Shown here: piece by piece, positions 33,056 to 42,646 of the stretch | How positions within the stretch are numbered: the first letter of the stretch is position 1 | Layout of the letters: the number at the start of each line of letters is the position of its first letter | From: Acerihabitans sp015654925 | GTDB lineage: Bacteria; Pseudomonadota; Gammaproteobacteria; Enterobacterales; Enterobacteriaceae | Direction of reading: 5' to 3' | DNA length: 64,000 bases | Assembly (NCBI RefSeq): GCF_047324175.1 | Contig: NZ_CP178732.1 | Location: forward strand, 3,906,001-3,970,000 | Translations under genes and position numbers: made by a program | The notes under the pieces: generated by a model | What the model was told of the DNA's origin: nothing | Seen by the model: the letters and a program-made list of their open reading frames with translations, nothing else | Databases searched by the model: none

Positions 33056-33655
33056 ATGGCAAAAATCCTGGTCCTTTATTACTCCATGTATGGCCATATC
33101 GCCACCATGGCCGAAGCCGTAGCGGAAGGCGCGCGTAAAGTCAGCGGAGCCGAGGTCACGCTTAAACGGGTGCCTGAGACTATGCCGGCGGATTTGTTTG
33201 CCCAGGCGGGCGGAAAATCCTTCCCCGCGGTTGAGCAAGCAAAACCTCATGAGCTGGCCGATTACGATGCGATCATTTTTGGCACGCCAACCCGCTTTGG
33301 CAATATGAGCGGGCAAATGCGTACTTTCCTCGACCAAACGGGCGCTTTATGGGCTTCCGGTGCCCTTTACGGTAAAATTGGCAGCGTATTTACCTCCACG
33401 GGCACCGGCGGCGGCCAGGAGCATACCATTACGTCTACCTGGACCACCTTGGCCCATCATGGTTTTATATTAGTGCCCATCGGCTATGGGGCAAAGCAGC
33501 TGTTTGACATCACGCAAGTCAGGGGCGGCACCCCTTACGGCGCATCAACGCTGGCGGGTGGCGATGGTTCTCGCCAGCCTTCGGACCAAGAATTGGATAT
33601 CGCCCGCTACCAGGGAGAATATGTGGCGGGGATTACCCTTAAAATGAAGGCGTGA
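33056..33655 (+). CDS. wrbA: NAD(P)H:quinone oxidoreductase WrbA
   Basis: 199 residues. Flavodoxin-like FMN-binding: LVLYYSMYGHIATMAEAV, IFGTPTRFGNMSGQMRTFLDQTG, and FTSTGTGGGQE. Two-electron quinone reduction, protects from redox cycling. AAGGA site nine bases before ATG. Followed by yccJ as in E. coli. Confidence 0.97.
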   Translation: MAKILVLYYSMYGHIATMAEAVAEGARKVSGAEVTLKRVPETMPADLFAQAGGKSFPAVEQAKPHELADYDAIIFGTPTRFGNMSGQMRTFLDQTGALWASGALYGKIGSVFTSTGTGGGQEHTITSTWTTLAHHGFILVPIGYGAKQLFDITQVRGGTPYGASTLAGGDGSRQPSDQELDIARYQGEYVAGITLKMKA

Positions 33656-33839
33656 GTAGCGTCCACCGTGGTTTGAACGCGGTCGCCGGCCCACCGCCGG
33701 CGCCGCGGGTCTGGCGCTCCGGGCCGCGCCAGAGCAAAATACCGATCTTCCTCTATACTTATGATGGTGACTACCTGATATGCGGGTGTAGCCGCACACC
33801 GCTTACCACCGTTCCCCCCTGAATGATTAAGGAGACACC

Positions 33840-34049
33840 ATGGCAGATGATATCCAATCATGGGCAAAGATCCGCGAGACATCCATTGAAATTGCCGAAG
33901 CCATTTTCGAAGTGGCGAATAATGATGAAGCTCTTGCCCAAAAACTGTGGGAAGACGGCAGCGATGAAGCGCTGGAAATAGCTTTTGCCAAGACCTCCAA
34001 AGATAAACTTTTTTGGGGCGAAGAAACCGTTGAGCGTAAAAACGTCTAA
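33840..34049 (+). CDS. yccJ: YccJ family protein
   Basis: 69 residues; DIQSWAKIRETSIEIAEAIFEVANNDEALAQKLWE is the YccJ sequence. Acidic, helical, unknown function; always paired with wrbA. GGAG before ATG. Confidence 0.92.
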   Translation: MADDIQSWAKIRETSIEIAEAIFEVANNDEALAQKLWEDGSDEALEIAFAKTSKDKLFWGEETVERKNV

Positions 34050-34164
34050 TACCGCGCTAGCGCAATACTCCAGTTTTCTCGGGCACCTTTTGGCTTTCTA
34101 AACCTTCTTGCCCAGCGCTATATACACTTTCCGTACATCTTATTTTATTATAAGGAGCTGTTTT

Positions 34165-35538
34165 ATGGCTTATAAATCGATTAATCCAGCAACTAATGAA
34201 CTGATACAAGAATATTCGCAACATGATGACGCCTTTGCCGATCGGGCATTATCACGCGCTCATCAGCTCTATAAATCCGACTGGTCGAAAGGCGCCATTG
34301 CTCCGCGGGTACAGATGTTAAAACGTTTAGCGGATAGTATTGATGCCCATGCCGAAGAATTAGCGCATATTGCCAGCACTGAAATGGGTAAATTGATAGG
34401 GCAAAGCCGCAGCGAGGTCAAGCTGTCGGCGCAAATCGCCCGTTACTACGCGGAAAATGCCGAGCGTTTTTTGGCCCCCGTTCCTTATCCCTCCGAACTG
34501 GGAGACGCCTGGGTGGAAAATCATCCCATCGGCGTGCTGATGGCGGTTGAACCATGGAACTTCCCTTACTATCAATTAATGCGCGTGGTGGCGCCTAATC
34601 TGGCCGCGGGCAATCCCATTTTAATGAAGCATGCCAGTATCGTTCCCCATTGCGCCGAGCGGTTCGAACAGCTCGTTAATGAAGCCGGCGCGCCCCCTGG
34701 GGCATACACGAATCTATTTATCAGTTCCGGACAGGTAGCACGCCTGATAGACGATGAACGTATCCAGGGCGTCGCACTGACCGGTTCTGAAAAAGCCGGG
34801 GCCAGCGTTGCGGCAGCGGCGGGCAAAAATGTTAAAAAATCCACCCTGGAGCTTGGCGGTAATGATGTGTTTATTGTGCTGGAAGACAGCCCGTTGGATT
34901 TCACGGTGAAAAATGCCGTTAGCGGCCGGCTCGATAATGCCGGGCAAGTTTGTACCGCCTCAAAACGCTTTATCGTGCATGAAAAAATTGCCAGCGGCTT
35001 TATCGACCGGCTTGCCGCGGCTTTTACCGCAGTTAAAATTGGCGATCCCCTGGATGAGACCACTGAATTAGGACCGCTCTCATCCAAAGAGGCGCTGGAG
35101 GGACTGACTGCCCAAGTGAATAAGGCGAAAGAGCACGGCGCCAAGGTGGTCTGCGGCGGCAAACCCGTAGAACGCAGCGGTAATTTTTACCAACCGACCA
35201 TCCTCACGCAAATCCAGCGCGACAATCCGGCCTATTTTGAAGAATTCTTTGGGCCTGTGGCGCAAGTCTATGTGGTCAAGGATGATGACGAAGCCGTTAA
35301 GCTTGCCAATGACTCCCATTATGGCTTGGGCGGAGCCATATTCACCCAAGACATACAACGCGCTAAAACCATGGCATCGCGCATTGAAACCGGTATGGTT
35401 TATATCAATTCTCCCACCGGTACGGCGGCAGAATTGCCATTCGGGGGTGTCAAACGCTCGGGTTATGGCCGGGAATTATCGGATCTGGGCATTAAGGAGT
35501 TTGTAAACCAAAAATTAATCGTTGTCGCAAAACAATAA
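34165..35538 (+). CDS. NAD(P)-dependent succinate-semialdehyde dehydrogenase family (Sad/YneI-like)
   Basis: 457 residues from ATG 34165 with AAGGAG upstream. Aldehyde dehydrogenase with PWNFPYYQ substrate/cofactor motif, catalytic Glu in LELGGNDVF and nucleophilic Cys in NAGQVCTASKR, and EEFFGPV. Closest family is the SSADH/Sad group; it may oxidise succinate or malonic semialdehyde. As RutC yields malonic semialdehyde and rutE is missing, a role in clearing that product is an attractive but untested idea. Confidence 0.9.
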   Translation: MAYKSINPATNELIQEYSQHDDAFADRALSRAHQLYKSDWSKGAIAPRVQMLKRLADSIDAHAEELAHIASTEMGKLIGQSRSEVKLSAQIARYYAENAERFLAPVPYPSELGDAWVENHPIGVLMAVEPWNFPYYQLMRVVAPNLAAGNPILMKHASIVPHCAERFEQLVNEAGAPPGAYTNLFISSGQVARLIDDERIQGVALTGSEKAGASVAAAAGKNVKKSTLELGGNDVFIVLEDSPLDFTVKNAVSGRLDNAGQVCTASKRFIVHEKIASGFIDRLAAAFTAVKIGDPLDETTELGPLSSKEALEGLTAQVNKAKEHGAKVVCGGKPVERSGNFYQPTILTQIQRDNPAYFEEFFGPVAQVYVVKDDDEAVKLANDSHYGLGGAIFTQDIQRAKTMASRIETGMVYINSPTGTAAELPFGGVKRSGYGRELSDLGIKEFVNQKLIVVAKQ

Positions 35539-36078
35539 GGCGGCATTCTAACCCGTACACCGGCGGTGGGCGCCAGCGCGCTGCCGGTAGTCTTACAAAA
35601 TAGAACGCTAATAAAATAGCCTTATAATCAATCTCTGTTATTGGTTATTAGGCTGAATAGGTAGATTTGATACTTTTTAGCGTTTTACACTGTTGTATCA
35701 CTGATATTCACCTATCTAAAATTTTCAGCAGCCCTCGCAAAATGAACATTTAACCGGCAAAGCGGTTCAAACAGCGCGACATGATGATATGCTATCTTCA
35801 CTATCGGACAGGTATGTAAACAAATACAGGCAAATGGCTTGCCCCGCATCTTCCCCATTTATGCTGGTTTTTTACTTACCTGGAATGAAAACTATTTTAT
35901 TAAGTGACCTCTGCGCGAAGATAAATCTGTATCAAATCAATGGATCGCCACCTGCATATTGTGCCACTACCTGTTTTATTATTCCATCCGGCCGTGGCGG
36001 AAAAATTTGATCCGGGTGATAACAAGGCAATCATAACGACTGTTTTTATAATTATCATCACTTATAACGGATGAATGC
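35539..36078. other. 540-bp AT-rich intergenic region
   Basis: No supported gene; a 73-codon ORF (35789-36010) has neither ribosome site nor recognisable sequence. Probably the promoter region of the hha-like gene. Confidence 0.35.
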
Positions 36079-36288
36079 ATGTCTATGGATAAAGTCGATT
36101 TTTTAATGAGATTGCGGCGATGCAGCACGGTTGAGACGCTGGAAAAAGTGGTGGAACATATGCCGCAGAGACTTTCGGATAGCGAATTGGTGGAATTTTA
36201 CGGCGCGGCGGATCACCGTTTGGCCGAACTCACCATGGGGAAGCTTTACGATAAGGTTCCCCCCACGGTATGGCAATATGTCCGCTAA
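36079..36288 (+). CDS. Hha/YmoA-family nucleoid modulator
   Basis: 69 residues: KVDFLMRLRRCSTVETLEKVVEH, SDSELVEFYGAADHRLAELTMGKLYDKVP and VWQYVR are the Hha signature. Hha proteins bind H-NS and tune silencing of acquired genes. No tomB gene upstream, so this is likely an additional copy rather than the hha-tomB locus. Start may be Met3. Confidence 0.93.
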   Translation: MSMDKVDFLMRLRRCSTVETLEKVVEHMPQRLSDSELVEFYGAADHRLAELTMGKLYDKVPPTVWQYVR

Positions 36289-36467
36289 AGGGATTGGCCA
36301 TTCAACTGACCACCTCCGCCGAGCTGCCCGCCTGGCGACGATATGCGCGGCGAAAGCGCGGCATTAACCAAGGAGCAGCGGCACCGGACGTAATATAATG
36401 GCGAACCTGGCAAACGCGTGGGTAAGTTTTCGCGCCATGGCTTATCGCCTGGACAGTTAGTGGACAG

Positions 36468-36764
36468 CTAGCCGACCTTTTGCTGACGATTGCCGGTTCG
36501 GCCACGCAAAAACTCAAAACCCAGCTCCGTGACCCCTCCCGTCACCAACACCCGCGAAAAAATTAACCTGTCGGTAAAATCACCTATGCCAAACTGACAT
36601 TGTTCCACAAGCCCTTCACTGTCCGCGTAACTGATCGCTTTTGCTATCAGTTGAAACTTGTCCAACGCCTCTTGCGTGCCGCCATCGGGGGTAAACAGCT
36701 TTCTACCGGCACAGATCTCTTCGAGCGTATTTTCGAGGATAAACCCTAGTGTTTTCATAATCAT
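36468..36764 (-). CDS. Hypothetical small protein, possible winged helix
   Basis: 98 residues. N-terminal helices then SYADSEGLVEQCQFG and FSRVLVTGGVTELGFEFLRGR, which resemble the wing and last helix of DUF2513-like winged-helix proteins. AGG upstream of the ATG. Not recognised further. Confidence 0.45.
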   Translation of the reverse strand: MIMKTLGFILENTLEEICAGRKLFTPDGGTQEALDKFQLIAKAISYADSEGLVEQCQFGIGDFTDRLIFSRVLVTGGVTELGFEFLRGRTGNRQQKVG

Positions 36765-37251
36765 TGGCCTACTAATGAAAAACCATTGCGAACTTATGAA
36801 GCAAAATAATTATCAGTTATTTAAAAAGTATATTCAACAAGCCCAAGAATGCTCGTGTAAAAAAAAATTAATAATATCTCTCTACAAATAGCGCTTAACT
36901 TAGTCGAAAATGCCTTTTCATCCCCTCTGTCCCATGTTTTATATGTAACTCTGGTCCACCGTGCTTGACGATTGTCGTTAGCGCTGGTCAGTCACTTATG
37001 TAGTGAAAAATATAACGGCCGCCATGCGGCGCGAGGTGATGATAAAATCGGGTAATGATAAGTAACCCAACCAACCGCCTTATCTTAATGCGTATTACCT
37101 TACCCTGTACCTATGCAAGTAAAACGTAGGCTGGGCGAAAGCCAGGCCTCCTTCTTGTGCGGATGGGGCAAATGAAAGAAGCCTTTAATTAACTTGTCGG
37201 CGACGATAACCGCCGTTTACGCCGGCTATATATACTTCTGTTTCGCATTTT
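36765..37251. other. Gene-poor region between hypothetical gene and iraP
   Basis: About 490 bp. A 38-codon Lys-rich ORF at 36775-36891 is possible but unsupported. Short hairpins (about 37015, about 37125) are visible; nothing assignable. Confidence 0.35.
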
Positions 37252-37518
37252 TTACCGCCGTTTGGCTACGGCAGTGATGCGGTCAATATTACTGCTGAGG
37301 AGCTCTATATCCGAACGATAGGTAATATCCGTACGTGCGCGCATTTCATCCAGCGCCTTTTCCACGGTGCCGACGATTTCATCGGTTTTTTCTCGGCCAA
37401 GCGATGAAATCAGCGCTGCAACTAATATTTCCAATGATTCAACCATGGCGTGCAGTTCTTTTTCTGCCGCTTCTTTCTGGGCAAGTGTTATCAACAATTG
37501 AGATAGTAAGCTGTTCAT
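37252..37518 (-). CDS. iraP: RssB anti-adaptor IraP
   Basis: 88 residues from ATG 37518 with AGGAG seven bases upstream. LLSQLLITLAQKEAAEKELHAMVESLEILVAAL matches IraP of E. coli/Salmonella (86 residues). Blocks RssB delivery of RpoS to ClpXP during phosphate starvation. Coiled-coil N-terminal half. Confidence 0.88.
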   Translation of the reverse strand: MNSLLSQLLITLAQKEAAEKELHAMVESLEILVAALISSLGREKTDEIVGTVEKALDEMRARTDITYRSDIELLSSNIDRITAVAKRR

Positions 37519-37664
37519 TGTGGCTCCTAGGAGTGAAAACGTATGCCTGACAGGCTTATCAGCGCCATAACCCAGCCTAATTTTAGACAGCATAATAATT
37601 GAGAAGCTTAATTTATATCAAGTGAATGTTATAGAATTATCAATGGTTTTCCCTTCATTAAAAC

Positions 37665-37703
37665 ATAAAAAAAACGGCTGCCTGAGAAGGGCAGCCGTTT
37701 TTT
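37665..37703. terminator. Bidirectional terminator between iraP and nac
   Basis: AAACGGCTGCC-loop-GGCAGCCGTTT stem with A run before and T run after; serves nac on the minus strand. Confidence 0.88.
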
Positions 37704-37731
37704 AGGGACGGGTCGCACAACATCAAACAGG

Positions 37732-38655
37732 CTAGCTGGCCAAAAGCAACGCCTGTTTTTCCTGCGCGGGACGCGCGGAGCTCGCCAAGGATGTCAGCAG
37801 ATTTTTAACCACCGTCGCAGAGGGCGACAACGGTAATCGCGACGACATATTCAAGGTCAAGGGCAGCGGCAAGCCAGGACTGATAATACGCGACATCCAG
37901 GCATTAGCCGACCGAACCACGGCCGTGGCGGTCGACTCCGGCAGCACCGCCGCGCCCATGCCGCTGGCTACCGCCGCGGTCAAGGTGGCGATAGAATCGA
38001 TTTCGCCGATAATCTTGGCGCTCAGGCGCCGCAGGGAAAACGCTTCGTCCACGCGCTTGCGAATAGCCGAAAAATCGCAGGGCAGGAATAATTGCCGGCT
38101 GGCGACGTCGCTTAATTCTATATTTTTTCCGGGGTTATCCTGCGTTCCCACCAGATAAAGATCCTCTTTTAGCAGCGATAAGCTATTAATCCCGGCATAA
38201 ATCGCAGGATCATAATGCACCGCTAAATCCAAATGGCCGCTGCTCACCTTTTCGTTAAGCACCGTAGAACTATTTTCGTGCAAATAGACGGTTAACTGAG
38301 GGTATTGATCCCGCACGGACTGTAATAAAGGCATAATCAGCGGGCAGGAAGATGTCCCCGGCGCCAGTCCGATGGAGACCTGGCCATTCAAGGTTTGATC
38401 GACGCTACCCACGGCCTTCTGCGCTATTTCACACTGCTGTAGAATTGCCCGGGCGTGGGAATAGAGGATTTTACCCGCTTCGGTGGGGGTAACTCCCCGT
38501 TTCGTCCTGACAAGCAGTTTTTGGTCTAATTCACTTTCCAGAGTGGCAACCTGCTGGCTTAGTGCCGGTTGCGCAATATGCAGAACTTCCGCCGCCTGTG
38601 TCAGGCTACCGATATCGACGATTTTCACAAAATATTTGAGTCGTCTTAAATTCAT
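37732..38655 (-). CDS. nac: Nitrogen assimilation control LysR regulator Nac
   Basis: 307 residues. N-terminal HTH MNLRRLKYFVKIVDIGSLTQAAEVLHIAQPALSQQVATLE is near-identical to Nac; substrate domain follows (GQVSIGLAPGTSS, LPLLQ, AFSLRRL, IGEIDSIATLTAAVASGMG). Nac couples NtrC-activated sigma54 control to sigma70 promoters under nitrogen limitation. A sigma54 promoter precedes it here. Confidence 0.95.
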   Translation of the reverse strand: MNLRRLKYFVKIVDIGSLTQAAEVLHIAQPALSQQVATLESELDQKLLVRTKRGVTPTEAGKILYSHARAILQQCEIAQKAVGSVDQTLNGQVSIGLAPGTSSCPLIMPLLQSVRDQYPQLTVYLHENSSTVLNEKVSSGHLDLAVHYDPAIYAGINSLSLLKEDLYLVGTQDNPGKNIELSDVASRQLFLPCDFSAIRKRVDEAFSLRRLSAKIIGEIDSIATLTAAVASGMGAAVLPESTATAVVRSANAWMSRIISPGLPLPLTLNMSSRLPLSPSATVVKNLLTSLASSARPAQEKQALLLAS

Positions 38656-38700
38656 TTCTGCCTCCGTCGCAGCTTCACCGTTGCTAATGAAGAAAATAAA

Positions 38701-38716
38701 TGCAAGAAGCAGACCA
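38701..38716 (-). promoter_or_regulatory. nac: sigma54 promoter of nac
   Basis: Minus strand TGGTCTGCTTCTTGCA: -24 GG and -12 GC separated by ten bases, 46 bp before the nac ATG. Same spacing as the rut promoter element; NtrC-dependent nac transcription is established in Klebsiella and E. coli. Confidence 0.8.
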
Positions 38717-39015
38717 GAAAATAATTTTACTGCGGTTAAAATGATAAAAGTAGGATTTTACGGTTAAATAAGAATAAGTTATGGCTTCTTCCCTACTCTT
38801 TGTCCCGTCGACTATCTCCGGCAGGATTCATTGCCGGCCGTGCGCGGCCGCTTGCCTTGCACCATTAAGACGCACCGCCGCGCCGAATGGTGCTGGTCGC
38901 CTTAAGGCATTTGCACAGTGCTGCGTAATGATGATGGTGAAAAGATAGGGCGCCGTGATGGGAATTCATTCAGGAAAAACAGGCTTTTTGCGTGGGGATA
39001 AACGTCAAGGGAAGA

Positions 39016-39103
39016 TGGCGGAGGAGTAGAGATTCGAACTCTAGAACGCTTGCGCGTCGCCGGTTTTCAAGACCGGTGCCTTCAACCACTCGGCCACTCC
39101 TCC
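39016..39103 (-). tRNA. serT: tRNA-Ser (UGA)
   Basis: 88 nt with CCA; acceptor GGAGGAG/CTCCTCC, anticodon loop CTTGAAA, long variable arm. In E. coli serT also precedes yccA. Confidence 0.96.
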
Positions 39104-39244
39104 GCAACGAGGCGAACTATAAACAGAGTCCTTTCTGTTGTAAAGAGCGTTTTGTTCTAATCGCTTGAAATTTCATCGATAGCATGGGTTTAGTGGCGGT
39201 CAGGCAACGCTGACCGGCCGAAAACGGCCATTTTTCATGCATCT

Positions 39245-39320
39245 GCCGGTGCCAGAGCGCCTGCACGCGTAAAGAAGGGTAAGCCGGTGCCAGAGCGCCT
39301 GCACGCGTAAAGAAGGGTAA
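39245..39320. repeat. Tandem direct repeat, 2 x 38 bp
   Basis: Exact copies at 39245-39282 and 39283-39320 (unit begins GCCGGTGCCAGAGCGCCTGC and ends AAAGAAGGGTAA). Lies between serT and yccA, upstream of the yccA promoter region; probably a recent slippage duplication. Confidence 0.9.
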
Positions 39321-39400
39321 AACGGTTTTGCCCGGCGCGGCCGACCCATTAATCTAACGGTGAAATATTCTCGATCACATCACCAATAAGAGGCAATCCC

Positions 39401-40060
39401 ATGGATCGTTTGGTCGCGGCATCCTCCCGTGAGCGTTCGTTATTAAGCACCCATAAGGTGTTGCGTAATACTTATTTCCTGCTGTCGTTGACGTTGGGGT
39501 TCTCCGCGCTGACGGCAACCGCCAGTACCGTCCTGCATTTACCCGCACCCGGACTGCTGCTGATGCTGGCGGGCTTCTACGGTTTAATGTTTTTGACCTA
39601 TCGGCTGGCCAATAGCCCGGCGGGCATCCTGGCGGCCTTCGCCTTCACCGGTTTCCTGGGATATGCCCTCGGCCCCCTGCTGGGCATGCTGCTGGCGTCA
39701 GGTGCCGGTGAAATGATTATGCTGGCCCTTGGGGGCACTGCCCTGGTGTTCTTCGCGTGCTCCGCCTACGTATTGACCACCCGCCGGGATATGTCGTTCC
39801 TGTCGGGCATGATGATGGCGGGATTCGTGGTGCTGGTGGTGGCGGTGATAGCCAATCTGTTCCTGCATATCCCGGCGCTCTCCCTGGCGATAAGCGTGCT
39901 GTTTATCCTGTTCTCTTCGGGCGCTATTTTATGGGAAACCAGCAATATCATTAACGGCGGTGAAACCAACTATATTCGCGCCACGGTGGGACTGTATGTT
40001 TCTCTGTACAATATTTTCGTTAGCCTGCTCAGCATCCTTGGCGTAATGCGCAGCAACTGA
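39401..40060 (+). CDS. yccA: FtsH-modulating membrane protein YccA
   Basis: 219 residues, Bax inhibitor-1 family, seven TM segments. E. coli YccA is a substrate and modulator of the FtsH protease and protects jammed SecY. AGAGG upstream of ATG. Followed by a terminator. Confidence 0.95.
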   Translation: MDRLVAASSRERSLLSTHKVLRNTYFLLSLTLGFSALTATASTVLHLPAPGLLLMLAGFYGLMFLTYRLANSPAGILAAFAFTGFLGYALGPLLGMLLASGAGEMIMLALGGTALVFFACSAYVLTTRRDMSFLSGMMMAGFVVLVVAVIANLFLHIPALSLAISVLFILFSSGAILWETSNIINGGETNYIRATVGLYVSLYNIFVSLLSILGVMRSN

Positions 40061-40083
40061 TTATCCCTTCCCGCGTACCCCAG

Positions 40084-40112
40084 GCCCCGCGTTAAGCGGG
40101 GTTTTATTTTTT
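40084..40112 (+). terminator. Rho-independent terminator of yccA
   Basis: CCCCGC-GTTAA-GCGGGG followed by TTTTATTTTTT. Confidence 0.9.
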
Positions 40113-40192
40113 CAATGTGCGGTAAATTTGCTAACATAGCCGGTTTGGCGACAGCGCCCGGCTAACTGAACGCAGGGCTTGCGGGGGAGCGG

Positions 40193-40519
40193 ATGGAATA
40201 TAACGGCGTAGAGATAGAAACCGACGCGCAGGGTTACCTGAAAGACAGCGCGCAATGGCACGAAGCCCTGGCCGCCGCGATTGCGCGATCCGAAGGCATC
40301 GAGTTAACCGAGGCCCACTGGCAGGTCGTTCATTTCGTGCGGGATTTTTACCTGCAATACAATACTTCGCCGGCAATCCGCATGTTGGTCAAAGCCATGG
40401 GGCAAAAATATGGCGAAGATAAAGGCAACAGCCGCTATCTGTATCGCTTATTTCCTAAAGGCCCGGCTAAGCAGGCGACAAAAATCGCCGGGCTGCCCAA
40501 ACCGGTGAACTGTATCTGA
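40193..40519 (+). CDS. tusE: Sulfurtransferase TusE
   Basis: 108 residues, DsrC family. Accepts sulfur from TusBCD and passes it to MnmA for 2-thiouridine of tRNA wobble bases. C-terminal helices and terminal reactive Cys (LPKPVNC at the penultimate region) are present. Divergent end-to-end with acyP. Confidence 0.95.
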   Translation: MEYNGVEIETDAQGYLKDSAQWHEALAAAIARSEGIELTEAHWQVVHFVRDFYLQYNTSPAIRMLVKAMGQKYGEDKGNSRYLYRLFPKGPAKQATKIAGLPKPVNCI

Positions 40520-40520
40520 C

Positions 40521-40799
40521 TCAGTGTCGAATCTCGAACCCGTCAAATTCCTTAACGCTTTTCGGTTCGGTCAGGACCCGCTCAATATGGGCGGCCCGCG
40601 GACCGCCCTGTTTTAACCACGCCAGCAATTCATCTACCTGTTCCGGTTCGCCGCAGGCCACCACCTCGACGCCGCCGTCATCCAGGTTGCGCGTATAGCC
40701 GGTCAACGCCAATCGTTTGGCCTGATGCTGGGTCGAGTAGCGAAAGCCTACGCCCTGGACCACGCCATAGACATAAACGGCGGTGCATACCTTAGACAT
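40521..40799 (-). CDS. acyP: Acylphosphatase
   Basis: 92 residues; YGVVQGVGFRYSTQHQAKRLALTGYTRNLDDGGVEV contains the catalytic Arg/Asn and phosphate loop. Hydrolyses acyl phosphates. Convergent with tusE, divergent from rlmI. Confidence 0.96.
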   Translation of the reverse strand: MSKVCTAVYVYGVVQGVGFRYSTQHQAKRLALTGYTRNLDDGGVEVVACGEPEQVDELLAWLKQGGPRAAHIERVLTEPKSVKEFDGFEIRH

Positions 40800-40884
40800 C
40801 TTTTACTCCTTCGTTGGCTAATATTTGCATTTGCCTGCGCTTATTCGCAGAATGGCGCTCTTTCTCTCTGGTTTAGTATAATTC

Positions 40885-42078
40885 ATGATGACAAAACGTC
40901 TCTTCCTTGCAAAAGGCCGCGAAAAATCCTTGCTCCGCCGACACCCCTGGATTTTCTCCGGCGCGGTGCAGCGTCTTGAAGGTAAACCGCAATCCGGCGA
41001 AACCATCGATATTTGCGATGACAAAGGTAATTGGCTGGCGCGGGCCGCGTATTCCCCCTCCTCGCAAATCCGCGCACGCGTCTGGTCCTTTCAGGCCGAT
41101 GAAGACATTGATGTCGATTTTTTTGTGCGCCGCCTGACCACCGCCCAGCGCTTACGGGATGTGCTGGCCGCCAGAGACGGGCTGGATGCTTACCGGCTGA
41201 TCGCCGGCGAGTCCGACGGACTGCCCGGCATCACCATTGACCGTTACGGCCGTTTTCTGGTACTGCAATTGCTGTCGGCCGGGGCGGAATACCACCGGGC
41301 CGCGCTGACATTGGCGCTGCAACAGCGCTACCCCTCTTGCTCCATCTATGACCGCTCCGATGTAGCGGTACGGAAAAAAGAGGGACTGGAACTCGCCAGC
41401 GGCGTGATTGTGGGCGAAACGCCGCCGGAACTGCTCAGCATCCGCGAGCATGACATGGCTATCCAGGTGGACATCACCCAGGGGCATAAAACCGGCTTTT
41501 ATCTCGATCAGCGCGACAGCCGCCTGGCCGCGCGCAAATATGCCGCCGGACGCCGGGTACTGAACTGTTTCTCCTATACCGGCGCGTTTTCCGTGTCGGT
41601 GTTAATCGGCGGCTGTAGCCAGGTACAAAGCGTCGATACCTCCCAGCATGTGCTGGATATTGCCAAAAGTAATATTGAACTGAACGGGCTGGATCTCGCT
41701 AAAGCCGAATTCGTGCGTGAAGATGTGTTCCAGTTGCTGCGCAAATACCGCGAACAGGGCCGGCAGTTCGATATGATCATCATGGACCCGCCCAAATTTG
41801 TGGAAAATAAAAATCAGTTGGCCAGCGCTTGCCGCGGTTATAAAGATATCAATATGCTGGCGATGCAGCTATTGGCGCCGGAAGGGATTTTAATGACCTT
41901 CTCCTGCTCCGGCCTGATGACCACCGATTTGTTTCAGAAAATTATCGCCGACGCCGCGCTTGATGCCCACCGGGATGTGCAGTTTATCGAGCAGTTCCGC
42001 CAGGCAGCGGATCATCCGGTAATGGCGCCCTATCCGGAAGGGCTGTATTTGAAAGGCTTCGCCTGCCGGGTGATTTAA
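40885..42078 (+). CDS. rlmI: 23S rRNA m5C1962 methyltransferase RlmI
   Basis: 397 residues. N-terminal PUA domain (LRRHPWIFSGAVQRLEG), central EEHEAD-like domain and C-terminal Rossmann methyltransferase (VLNCFSYTGAFSV, IIMDPPKF, FSCSGLMT). Confidence 0.96.
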   Translation: MMTKRLFLAKGREKSLLRRHPWIFSGAVQRLEGKPQSGETIDICDDKGNWLARAAYSPSSQIRARVWSFQADEDIDVDFFVRRLTTAQRLRDVLAARDGLDAYRLIAGESDGLPGITIDRYGRFLVLQLLSAGAEYHRAALTLALQQRYPSCSIYDRSDVAVRKKEGLELASGVIVGETPPELLSIREHDMAIQVDITQGHKTGFYLDQRDSRLAARKYAAGRRVLNCFSYTGAFSVSVLIGGCSQVQSVDTSQHVLDIAKSNIELNGLDLAKAEFVREDVFQLLRKYREQGRQFDMIIMDPPKFVENKNQLASACRGYKDINMLAMQLLAPEGILMTFSCSGLMTTDLFQKIIADAALDAHRDVQFIEQFRQAADHPVMAPYPEGLYLKGFACRVI

Positions 42079-42244
42079 TTCGCCGCGGCCCCCCTTGATA
42101 TTGCCCATTTATCCCCCATATTTAACACAAGGCAGTATTAAGGCGCCGCCGGCGCCGCTGAGTGCCGGTTTGGTGCTGCTGCTGGGCGTAATCAGTAGGG
42201 GTACTCGAAGGGTGCTCATGGTACTACATCGCGGGGGTAGAGTT

Positions 42245-42562
42245 ATGATTGCCAGCAAATTTGGGATTGGCCAGCAGGTTCGCCATAAACTTTTGGGCTA
42301 TTTAGGCGTGGTTATCGATGTCGATCCTGAATACTCTTTGGAAAAGCCGTCAGTGGATGAAATCGCCGCTGACGACAAGCTGCGCGCCGCGCCATGGTAC
42401 CATGTCGTAATGGAAGATGACGAAGGTAAACCGGTGCATACCTATCTGGCTGAAATACAGTTGGGTTACGAAGCGACCCCGGTCCATCCTGAACAACCGA
42501 CCCTGGACGAACTGGCGGAATCAATTCGCCTGCAGCTTCAGGCGCCGCGCCTGCGCAACTGA
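42245..42562 (+). CDS. hspQ: Heat shock protein HspQ (YccV-like)
   Basis: 105 residues from ATG 42245, chosen by homology (MIASKFGIGQQVRHKLLGYLGVVIDVDPEYS). Binds hemimethylated DNA in vitro and is a specificity-enhancing factor for Lon. In-frame extension to 42095 is not conserved. Confidence 0.94.
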   Translation: MIASKFGIGQQVRHKLLGYLGVVIDVDPEYSLEKPSVDEIAADDKLRAAPWYHVVMEDDEGKPVHTYLAEIQLGYEATPVHPEQPTLDELAESIRLQLQAPRLRN

Positions 42563-42646
42563 TCGCATAAAACCCGGCGGGCAGCGATGCCCCGCGGGTT
42601 AGCCGTTCACGGCGCGCCGGCGCCGTGCCCATACCTGTCGTAGCGT

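Noticed and set aside
35789..36010. 73-codon ORF between the aldehyde dehydrogenase and the hha-like gene
   Set aside because: No ribosome site, no recognisable pattern; AT-rich intergenic DNA.
36775..36891. 38-codon Lys-rich ORF
   Set aside because: Could be a small peptide but has no ribosome site, and a poly-A tract explains much of the Lys content.
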